From Telmatactis stephensoni (taxonomy: Eukaryota; Cnidaria; Anthozoa; Actiniaria; Isophelliidae): a DNA stretch of 64,000 nucleotides. The notes under the pieces were generated by a model. It was not told where the DNA came from. It saw nothing but the letters and a program-made list of their open reading frames with translations, and made no database searches. Shown here in pieces: positions 56,901 to 64,000 of this stretch; the first letter of the stretch is position 1; every line of letters begins with the position of its first letter. The DNA lies in the NCBI GenBank assembly GCA_029948255.1, contig JALIZF010001257.1:124001-188000 (forward strand), written 5' to 3'. The position numbers and the translations under genes were made by a program.

Positions 56901-59900
56901 CCAAAACTTGCACAATTGTTTCAAATTGTGTTTTTGAGCATTTTTAGCCGTAATTTGAATGAAAATGCTGACAAAGTCGTAATACTGTGCTTTCTGAACC
57001 ATGCGCGGTAGACGTGCGCGGTGCAAAACAGAGGAATCACCTTAAGGAAACCTACTTAAGACATTCATCTCAACAATATCCATAATTTGATGAAACTGTT
57101 GGGCTCCCAGGGCTCCCATTGATAGCAGAGTTTTTATTAATTCTGAAGGGACTACGTACCTGGTTATATTTTATTTTGATTTTTTAATAAAGGTTTCATT
57201 CATTCTGTTACTCTTGAGGGAGGCTCATTACTGGATAGTTTCCAGGATGCTATTACACGGCCGCAACAAACTTTACAGATGCTCAAGACACTGTTCAGAA
57301 AATATCGTTGTGATTTTGTGCAGTACTTAGTGAAAAGCTGAAAGCTGTAGCAGGAAGAAATTCCAGTAATATTTCTACAGAAGATCTGGAGCTGATCCAG
57401 ATTTGAGAAAATAGTTTTTGTAGTTGCTGTTTTCATCTTGTTTATATCTCATGTAATTTAATTTAATTTTTTTTTAATGTAATTTTTTCACAGTATATAT
57501 TTTTAATTTGTTACGTTATTATGATTTTTTTGAGGGCCATCATGATTAACTACAGTTATATAGATGTTTCCCTCTCGAAATAAAGTTATTATTATTATTA
57601 TTATTATTATTATCTCATGGTTCATAAATTTCCCTTTAACACTACAAGTATGAAAAATCTTCCAAATCATGTCAGCTTATATCACATAATTTTCAGCTCA
57701 CAAGTTCATTTTTACTGACAGAGGAAACTGGAGGACCCAATGAACAACCTTTGAGAGATAGAGGATATTACATGGGCGTGCGGAGATACGGATTTTATCT
57801 TCAAGTGTTGAAAATGCGCTCACTCGTGAGAGATCTTTTCAACAAGAGAAGATAAAACCGTATCTCCAAGTGAACATGTAATATTCTATTTATCATATAA
57901 TTATCAAATCAAGAGACAACAAACTATCTTTAGAGTAAATGCGCTCAATTAACCATGGTAACAATCTTTTCACTAGTGAAAAGAACATGTTATTTTCACT
58001 AGTGAAAAGAACAAGTTTTCGAAATTAAGAAATATAGGTTATTTTATAAATAATTATATGATAAAATGAACTAACACATGATGCCCTGTCCAGGAATTAA
58101 TCCCATGGCCACAGAGGTGACAGACCACCAGAGAGGTGGTCTTACTGCTCGGCCACCCTTGCTTACCCATAACATTATGTGCAGTTATTTTGAAGGCAAT
58201 ACATGGAGGACACATGCTAGGCTGAATGATGAATTAGATTTTTGAGTTTAATTTTTATTCACCCCAGAAAAAGACAAAGAGAACAAGAAATAAAAGAAGA
58301 AGAGGAAGCAAAAAGAAAAAAGGAATTTGAGCAACAATGGGAGGTAATGTAAATATGTATCGTGTTGGCTTATTTGGTTAGTGCTGGGCCTTGTTAGTGA
58401 GTGGTCTTCAATTCAATTCTTAGTGGCTTTGCACACTTGTTTCATTTCTATATTCTGTGGAAGCCCCTTGTCAAAAGGTATTTGAAATGCCCTGTAAATA
58501 CCCAGGCAAGGGAACACTGAAGGAGAGCGGGGATCAAGCGCACTCTTTGAGGGAGGTCAAGAGATGGATGAAGAGGGGCGTCAAGTGTACTCTTTCAGAG
58601 GAGTCAAGAGAGATAGGGGGTCAAGTGCACTTATTCAAAAGGTTCAAGTCAAAAGAGGGATCAAGAGCACTCTTTCAGAGGGGTCAAGAGAGCTGGGGGG
58701 GGTGCTCAAGTGCACTTATTCAAAGGGGTCAAGTCAAAAGAGGGGTCAAGAGCACACTTTCAGAGGGGTCAAGAGAGGGGGTCCAGTGCACTCTTTAAGA
58801 AAGTCAACAAGTCATAGTCAAATGATAACTAGTAAGAGCAGATTTGGTATGACTGAAAATGGCACTACATGGTCACGGCATGATTACACCAAGAATTTTG
58901 AATGTTTTTATGGACAACATGGTACTGACACAGCCATGGCATGCCGCTGTCCATTTCACACTCATATTTCACATTTCACACTCAAATTCACCCTTTGACT
59001 CTTAGATACGGCTCACTTTTCTCCTGATTTGTCTTCAGTAGAGTGTGAATTTTCAAGATATTGGTGTCTTAATTAAGGGTGTACTGATATATATAACGGT
59101 GTATTGCTGTGTATTAGTTGCTATGCAAAACAGGGACTGGTATTGGTGATGGGGCGCACATGTTACATTTTTGGCAGGAACCATTTGACTGTAGATAGAG
59201 CGACGCACACCTCTTAAATTGCTGACAAAGAGGACTCATTTTTGTTCTTATTGTGCATGCACGGGACAGACATTTTACTTCCAGTTTCTTTAAAAAGCTA
59301 TAATCTTTAGCAGATTTCATCAAAACCAAGTGTTTCTTCAATCAGTAATTACATCATTACAGCCTTTTCTTCAAAGCCAAGTATGGGATTGGCATAAAAT
59401 TAAGAATTACAGACTGAAGTTATTTGCATTTTTCACTAATTCAAAAAATCATATAACAATTTTATTTAGAGACCATTCTCAAAATGCATGCTTGGTTTTA
59501 TGTACCTTGATCTCAAGATTTGTTTAATCTATTTCAAATTCCCCTATATGCATTACTAAAGGAAATTATAGCTTTTCTCTAGCTATGATGTCATGTGATG
59601 ACGTCACACAATGAGGTCATAAAATGTTAAGTTTCCTCAAAGAAGACAAACTATAATGAGTTATAGGCACTTTAATAGGGTCAGGGTTCAGGAACTATAG
59701 TGTGACACCCCTATCAGAACCCAGACTAAGTACTCCCTAGGGCCCCCCTCCCAGTGTTGTCAGTTGAGACTGATCCCACTCATCTGTTCTAACAGGAGAG
59801 CAGAAATCAACGTGTAGACAGCTGGAGAAATTTTAACTCTGATAAATCAAAGAAGAAAAAGAAAGATAAAGCAAGAAAAGAGTTTAGGCCACCATCACTG

Positions 59901-59918
59901 AAACCAGAAAAACGTTGA
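47928..59918 (+). CDS. DNAJC8: DnaJ homolog subfamily C member 8
   Basis: Nine exons with matching phases: 47928-47972, 48329-48430, 50093-50149, 51255-51321, 51942-52036, 53391-53459, 54510-54601, 58268-58343 and 59796-59918; 241 residues against 253 in human. The J-domain starts at NPYEVLQLLPDASEEELKK, with the HPD triad at 74-76 in LSFLVHPDKN, followed by RAQKAFDAVSNAYKTI. The C-terminal half is charged and helical (LAKAKGEDTIDEDDPIK, then Arg/Glu/Lys-rich coiled-coil-like sequence) and ends with the family signature VDSWRNF and a basic tail FRPPSLKP. DNAJC8 (SPF31) co-purifies with the spliceosome and serves as an Hsp70 co-chaperone in the nucleus. The start codon context is AAAATGG. Introns contain MITEs, an 18 bp minisatellite, a polypyrimidine mirror tract and a 2 kb TTAA-flanked element. 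Confidence 0.95.
48690..48850. mobile_element. MITE family F, copy 1
   Basis: GGAGCAGATTTCATATGACTGTGAAAAC at the left; TTTTGCACTCATGTGTAAACTGTTC at the right. The most diverged of four copies (others 49725-49815, 58838-58975, 60447-60595). In DNAJC8 intron 2. Confidence 0.65.
48870..49385. repeat. 18 bp minisatellite, about 28 units
   Basis: Units of TCTAAGGCAGACACC(T/A)CT with two main variants (CCTCT and CCACT) interleaved irregularly, plus rare TTTAAGG and AGACAGA variants. It directly follows MITE F copy 1, in DNAJC8 intron 2. Confidence 0.95.
49725..49815. mobile_element. MITE family F, copy 2 (short)
   Basis: GAGTAGATAGTGTATGACTG at the left and TTTCACACTCATGCAAAAGC at the right are inverted partners. 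The interior is a deleted version of the 60447-60595 copy. Confidence 0.75.
50228..50453. mobile_element. Palindromic MITE in DNAJC8 intron 3
   Basis: GGGGAATTTACATGGCACTA and GGATCATTCTAGTAGGC at the left pair with GGATGATCCTAGTGCCATGT and AAACACCCC at the right. Inner pair TTTACTGCATT / AATGCAGTAAA. About 225 bp. Confidence 0.85.
51361..51557. repeat. Polypyrimidine mirror tract (TTCC)n(CTCC)n(TTCC)n
   Basis: Nearly 200 bases of C and T on the plus strand: about 9 TTCC units, about 20 CCCT units, then TTCC units again and mixed CCTTT. The order gives mirror symmetry. It starts ~40 bp after the donor of DNAJC8 exon 4. Open frames with Pro/Ser/Leu or Arg/Glu/Gly repeats across it are artefacts. 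Confidence 0.95.
51776..51915. mobile_element. Palindromic MITE in DNAJC8 intron 4
   Basis: AATTGAAGATGGTTTTGAGT plus TGTCTGTCCTCTTA at the left pair with TAAGAGGACAGACAACTCAA and AACCATCTTTAATT at the right. About 140 bp, ending ~25 bp before the exon 5 acceptor. Confidence 0.85.
52284..52810. mobile_element. Foldback element in DNAJC8 intron 5
   Basis: Arms of ~95 bp: AGTCCAGTCCCAGACTCTCT to CAAGTTATACTGGACTC, each of which contains its own inverted pair (GACTCTCTTTCT / AGAAAGAGAGTC). The middle has another perfect palindrome, ACCACGCGATCACCACATTC with complement (52672-52709). The arms are almost identical. Confidence 0.85.
53086..53274. mobile_element. Palindromic MITE before DNAJC8 exon 6
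   Basis: ATAGGCCATTTGCATGATGG at the left pairs with CCATCATGTAAATGGCCTAT at the right; CAGAATGCTTTG pairs with AAAGCATTCTG further in. About 190 bp. Confidence 0.85.
55011..57045. mobile_element. 2.0 kb TTAA-flanked transposon in DNAJC8 intron 7
   Basis: TTAA at 55011-55014 and 57042-57045 encloses inverted ends GGTGATTCCTC and GAGGAATCACC. TTAA duplications are characteristic of piggyBac and Kolobok elements. No transposase frame is visible over 2,027 bp, so it is non-autonomous. Two similar AGGGGGTCACC(A/G)TGCTC segments lie near the two ends (55112 and 56784). At 56704-56734 CTCGGGCATTCCACAGGAAGC is a short palindrome carrying the shared CCACAGGAAGCCC motif. Tandem CACGTGA sites are at 56619-56662. 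Confidence 0.75.
57755..57893. mobile_element. Palindromic MITE, GGAGATACGG stem
   Basis: GGATATTACATGGGCGTGCG and GAGATACGGATTTTATCTTC at the left pair with GAAGATAAAACCGTATCTCC and ACATGTAATATTC at the right. In DNAJC8 intron 7. Confidence 0.8.
58078..58172 (-). mobile_element. tRNA-derived SINE head
   Basis: On the minus strand GGGTGGCCGAGCAGTAAG (A box) and GGGATTAATTCCTGG (B-box-like) lie ~45 bp apart as in a class II tRNA. The B box departs from consensus and the ends do not pair, so this is a SINE or tRNA pseudogene. Confidence 0.5.
58515..58800. repeat. Diverged minisatellite GAGGGGTCAAGAG(A/C)
   Basis: Six or more irregular units containing GGGGTCAAG and GTGCACT(T/C) in DNAJC8 intron 8. 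Plus-strand open frames across it are artefacts of the repeat. Confidence 0.75.
58838..58975. mobile_element. MITE family F, copy 3
   Basis: GCAGATTTGGTATGACTGAAAA at the left, GTCCATTTCACACTCAT at the right, with GGCATGATTACACCAAGAAT in the middle. In DNAJC8 intron 8. Confidence 0.75.
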
Positions 59919-60069
59919 CACAAACCCTCTGGACTTTTTTACTTATATATTTAAGTAAAATAGGCTTAAACCTGTACAAAACTAACAGAATTTCTGTAAC
60001 TTAACCCTTGAACAGGACTAATAACCACAAATGTGTACAAGTATGGCCTAAATCATTGTCTGTTAAGCA

Positions 60070-60375
60070 GGGTCCCCTATACCCTTTGCAAAATGGAATC
60101 AAGCAAAAATATTTAATCTTTTTTTACACGTCACAAATGATTAAAAAATCTTTTCACATTCACAAAAAATCAAAAGTTGCTTTGCATTAGCCTGTGTACA
60201 CCCATTTCCCACCCCTCCCCCCTACGTACGTTTTTCCCCATGGGGAGGAGGGGTGGGAAATGGCTGTACACAGGCTACTTTCACATGGACACAAAAAGAT
60301 TTTAGACCTTAAATCACGTATCATGTCAAAATAAATCAGCCATTCATGTTTCATGCCAAAGGTATAGGGGACTCT
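60070..60375. mobile_element. MITE family X, copy 3, split by a nested palindrome
   Basis: Inverted orientation relative to copies 1 and 2, with GGTCCCCTATACCCTTTGCA at the left and GGTATAGGGGACTC at the right. Homology is broken at about 60183-60277 by a second element and resumes at CTTTCACATGGACACAAAAAG. Confidence 0.85.
60183..60277. mobile_element. Nested palindromic MITE inside MITE X
   Basis: AGCCTGTGTACACCCATTTC and CACCCCTCC at the left pair with GGAGGGGTGGGAAATGGCTG and TACACAGGCT at the right. CTTT flanks both sides (60179-60182 and 60278-60282), consistent with a short target duplication. Younger than its host. Confidence 0.8.
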
Positions 60376-60446
60376 GTCTATAAAGGGGCCCTCAGCCAAA
60401 ATGATCCCATGATTGGCTCCAGTGACAGGCAGAATTCAAAGTGGAA

Positions 60447-60595
60447 TAGAGTAGATTTTGCATGACTGTGAAAACAGCACCGCACAGTCACAGCACGGTT
60501 ACGGCAGGAATTTTGAATGTTTATACAGACGTCACAGCAATGACACAGTCACAGAATGGTGCAATCCATTTCACACTCATGCAAAATCTACTCTA
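60447..60595. mobile_element. MITE family F, copy 4 (best preserved)
   Basis: TAGAGTAGATTTTGCATGAC at the left end is an exact inverted partner, apart from one or two bases, of CTCATGCAAAATCTACTCTA at the right. Confidence 0.9.
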
Positions 60596-61285
60596 TCATT
60601 GTACAAAATATTACTGACACCTTTCTGAATTGTCTGCAATGATCACAAGCAATGGTTTCAGGTCAAAGCTGGACTTGATTTTACAGCCAAAATCGATGCA
60701 TCAACGAATTTTGTTTTGATTTTGAGTTTTTCTGAGCTGTCAATCAGTTCGGGGATGGAGCTTCTTTCAAATCAACCAATCACTGAACAAGTTCGTGAAA
60801 GATCCACCCCCAAGAATGATGGACGGATCAGAAAAGACCAAATCTTGCTGATGTTGGAGGTCGCAATGCAATGATTTTCGCTGTAAAATATGATAAATTT
60901 TTGAAAGCTTCAAGCCCAAGTGTAATTCAGGAAAGATCTATTGTATTTAAGTTATTGAGTTTCTTCTGGAAAGAACTTGTAAACTTTTTTGAGATCACAG
61001 TAACATTCACTCATCTTCCCCCACTCCTCCCTCCCTCAGTCACACTCATGACTCTTTGTTACGTTATTGGTAAACAATGACTTATACATGCATCTTTTTT
61101 GTGAAAAATTAGATTAATTCATACTGCACCCTAGAAGAGGTGCTTATAAAGGGAAATTTAGCATTGAAGTGAGCAAATGAAGAGAGGAAGAAAGCACCTC
61201 TCTTCAAACAACAGGCAGCCCAAGCAATATATTCAGTAAATACAGTTGATGTATGAGTCAACAAATCAAAAAAAAATTGTTTTTA

Positions 61286-61577
61286 CTAAACTTGAACTTA
61301 TCTTTGTGTGTAGTTGTTCTTGATAGTATGTAGATCCCAGCTGGTTTTTAGCCATTTTACAGGGGCGGATCCAGGAATCAAAGAAAAGGGGGGCCGGAAA
61401 ATTTGCGGCCCCTTTGGCCCTCCCCTAAATCCACCCCTGTTTTAAGCATTTTTTCTAGTACTAGTATTACTGGTTGGGGGAAAAAATAGAAAAATTGCTT
61501 AAAATTGCTAAAACCAGCTACAAAGGATCTACAGACTATCAAGAACAACTACACACAAAGGTTAGTTCAAGTTTACT
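61286..61577. mobile_element. Foldback element with a nested GGATCC-type MITE
   Basis: Outer arms: TGTGTGTAGTTGTTCTTGAT and TAGATCCCAGCTGGTTTTTAGC pair with GCTAAAACCAGCTACAAAGG and ATCAAGAACAACTACACACA. The left-centre part is interrupted at 61358-61441 by a short palindrome with ends ACAGGGGCGGATCCAGG and AAATCCACCCCTGT. Confidence 0.8.
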
Positions 61578-61679
61578 ACAAATACATTTTTGGATTTTTG
61601 GCCCATCTACTGTATTAAATTTACATACTGTACACAAGATAATCACTTGGGTTTCCTGTGGTCAAATCCATACTCTAGC

Positions 61680-61687
61680 TAATCCTC

Positions 61688-61725
<38 letters not shown>

Positions 61726-62112
61726 CTATATATAAGAGGACAGGGATGCTCGTCGGAAATTTTGAAAATGACCCCTAAAAGGTACCTGAGTGGGAGTGGC
61801 AACAATTGATTTCTACCCCTAAAAGGTACCAATTCAAAAAAAATAATAAAGAATTAAGTAATGAAACACTTTGTTATCGATGTGCTTTGAAGATTCCTGA
61901 ATTAGGATCATTGAAATCGTCCCTTTCATGCTTCTTTTGGGTAGTTTATTTACCCCAAAACAGTCCCTAAAAGGTACCAGCTATGTCTCTTGTAGTCCAC
62001 TTAAGTCTGAGACACCCTCAAAGGTACCAGATTGCAGATTTTGGCCCCTAAAAGGTACGACGAGCATCCCCGTCCATTTACGATCGGAGTCCCCCCCCCC
62101 CCCCCCCCGGGG
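61680..62112. mobile_element. Element with G-run/C-run ends and CCCCTAAAAGGTACC repeats
   Basis: The left side has a run of ~40 G after CTCC (61688-61730), the right a run of C before GGGG (62090-62110). GACTCCTATATATAAGAGGACAG and GGATGCTCGTCG at the left pair with CGACGAGCATCCCCGTCC and CGGAGTCCCC at the right. Between them CCCCTAAAAGGTACC or close variants occur at least five times, irregularly spaced. Non-coding. A decayed relative is at 19850-19995. Confidence 0.75.
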
Positions 62113-62274
62113 CTAATCCTGTCTGTCACAATACTCTAGCTAACGTTATTCCATATCAACAAATAGGAATGCTTGTTGTATTGACAAGTCTCACTACAGG
62201 TTTGGTGATAAACTCTGTATCCAATAAGATGTGAATTTAAATTTCTGTTGTGAGGAAGTCTTCCATCACAAATG

Positions 62275-62475
62275 AAGGGCTTCACATAAAAATGGCCTAA
62301 GTGACTTTTCTGATGAAGTTTACTCAAATGGTCCAAATTGGAAACAGCAGGCATTCTAAGCCAAATATCAATGTCTTGACGTTTTTGAAAACAGATCACT
62401 TAGGTCATTTTCGTTGGTACCCCTTGATATTTTTGAAAACAGATCACTTAGGTCATTTTTGCTGGTACCCCTTCA
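62275..62475. mobile_element. Palindromic MITE family E, copy 2, with duplicated right end
   Basis: AAGGGCTTCACATAAAAATGG and CCTAAGTGAC at the left pair with TCACTTAGGTCATTTTCGTT and GGTACCCCTT at the right. The right end is present twice in tandem (62390-62430 and 62443-62472), a 53 bp duplication. Confidence 0.75.
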
Positions 62476-64000
62476 AATGTTAAAGTGAGGTTCCTAACAG
62501 ATTTCACCAGAGGTGCTCTCTCGCTCATCTTCAGGTCTTGTTCAGTGCTTAATGATTACTCTCCTCATAAAGCACCTCTGGGGCCAGGGTTATCATGGCA
62601 GGCAAGACTTGTTAAGTACGTAAAATCCTGGAGGTACTTGAATGTAGCTTTAAAATGTGTGGTTCCAGAATTAATATCCATGCATCACCATGGAGGAACT
62701 TGAAAAATGATCCTCCACCCCCTTGAATTTCCAATTTTCATCCTTACAAAACTTATAAAACTTTTTTGTTCTTCCTCTGGCAATTTCCAATCTGGCCCCT
62801 CCTTGCTGGGTATGGAATATAATTCTTGTATGAAATCTGGGGTGGATCCAGGATTTTGCAGAGGGGATGTCCCAAATAGGCCTCTTGAAAGATGACGTCA
62901 CATCCATGCAGGCAGCCTGCTAACAATGGAATCTGATGATGTCATCTCACACGGTGCTTGGAGGGGGGGGGGGGGGGGGGGTTGTCTGATGCACCTATGG
63001 ACACCCCCTGGATCTTCCCCTGGAAATGATCTCAAAGATAGAAGTTGGTTTTGCTAATGAATATAACATGAAACTGTACATATTATACTCTATTTTGGAA
63101 TTTTCATTTTGTTTATGGTAATTGAAAGCTTTCAGTGAGTGAGTTCTGAAGTCAGAACATGTTTGATTTAATTTATAGTCATGATCATTATTTTATGTTT
63201 GTATGCTAGTAGTCAGGATATTGAATTACTTACATGTAAACAGTTTTATATTCACTACTGACTGTTAAATCTATTAGTAAGTAACTCTAAATGGGACAGT
63301 CCTTTGGGGGAGTACTCAACTGAGTTTAACACAGGGAGGCCCCGCCTAAAAGACAAATCGTAATACTATTTGATATACCATTTTGAGAGAGAAACAATAC
63401 CCTTCTCATATACCTTTCAAAGAAAATGGTTTCTCTTTCAAAGACAGCATTCATACTTTCAGTCCAATATGTATACTCGCTTACAAGTGACATCTCAATA
63501 CTTTCATATACTGCCAGCGTGAAATAGGTACCACTTTTGGGTGTGGCCCCCCATGTAGTCCATTAGAGAGAGTTTTCCCAGGGAAATGTCCCTTGTAAAA
63601 ATAGAAGAACTGATAGCCTGATTGAAAAGAGAAATAAATCTGTTTGTCATAAAAATACATTTTTATTGTTAATAATAATTGGTTATATGGTTATTTAGGG
63701 AATGGACATTTATAGCTTGCTTACAGGATCACTGGGGAGTGAGAGGAGAAGGGAGTGCTAGCACTAATGCTATTGTTTTGAAAATAAACTCTGCATTCAG
63801 GGATGGATGCAGGCATCTCACTGGCTGAGGTAGCTGAAGTGATGACATTGGTCATTTGAAAATGATCAGACTGGACCAATCTTAGTAGCTTGCATAACCA
63901 GCTGGCTCTGAAAAGGGGAGGGGGGAGAGGAGTCCTCCATCGTTCTCTTTCGTACCTGTATAGCTGGTGGAAATGAGAAATGTGCTGCACAATTTTTGAT
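62476..64000. other. Interval without recognised genes
   Basis: No supported exon to the end of the window. A G run is at 62960-62980, directly after a pair of imperfectly inverted GATGACGTCA(C/T) segments (62892 and 62936). Confidence 0.4.

Overview
The window looks like nuclear DNA of an invertebrate animal, most likely an anthozoan cnidarian such as a stony coral. It is AT-rich. Genes are split into short exons with GT-AG introns and lie between many palindromic mobile elements. It carries a NACHT-LRR (NLR) immune receptor of the kind expanded in coral genomes, plus animal QKI/HOW and DNAJC8 orthologues. There are no bacterial-style operons, ribosome binding sites or CRISPR arrays. The species call is inference.

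Region by region. 1-5.3 kb is gene-poor and holds a ~600 bp sequence present twice in direct orientation, a ~160 bp palindrome and a possible minus-strand exon. 5.4-13.9 kb (minus strand) is an NLR gene with a NACHT ATPase and at least 21 near-identical 27-residue leucine-rich repeats. Its C-terminal repeat array is broken by a ~405 bp retroposon-like insert and, further on, by a 3.4 kb inverted-repeat element. That element contains a second inverted-repeat element carrying a dead Pif1-type helicase fragment. 14-18 kb is foldback elements and minisatellites. 18.2-20.8 kb (minus) is a three-exon gene for an unfamiliar protein: a likely catalytically dead trypsin-fold domain followed by a 15-residue Pro/Asn/Gln tandem repeat tail. 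21.5-36 kb has no gene I can support. It is dominated by long foldback elements, MITE-like palindromes, tRNA-derived SINEs and a 21 bp minisatellite carried inside palindromic elements.

36.7-47.5 kb (minus) is a complete eight-exon Quaking/HOW-type STAR RNA-binding protein gene (283 aa by my splice model). 47.9-59.9 kb (plus) is a complete nine-exon DNAJC8 gene (241 aa). The two genes are head to head with 383 bp between start codons, and both families act in pre-mRNA splicing, so a shared promoter is plausible. Their introns are full of short palindromic elements and satellites. 60-64 kb is non-genic, with nested MITEs and an unusual element edged by long G and C runs.

Most worth a second look: the NLR repeat array, where the repeat scaffold is nearly frozen while the exposed beta-strand residues differ in a cassette-like way; the transposon history that truncated it; the pseudo-peptidase with the repeat tail; and the abundance and nesting of foldback elements. 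Exon boundaries were read by eye from splice signals, phase and family resemblance, without transcript evidence.
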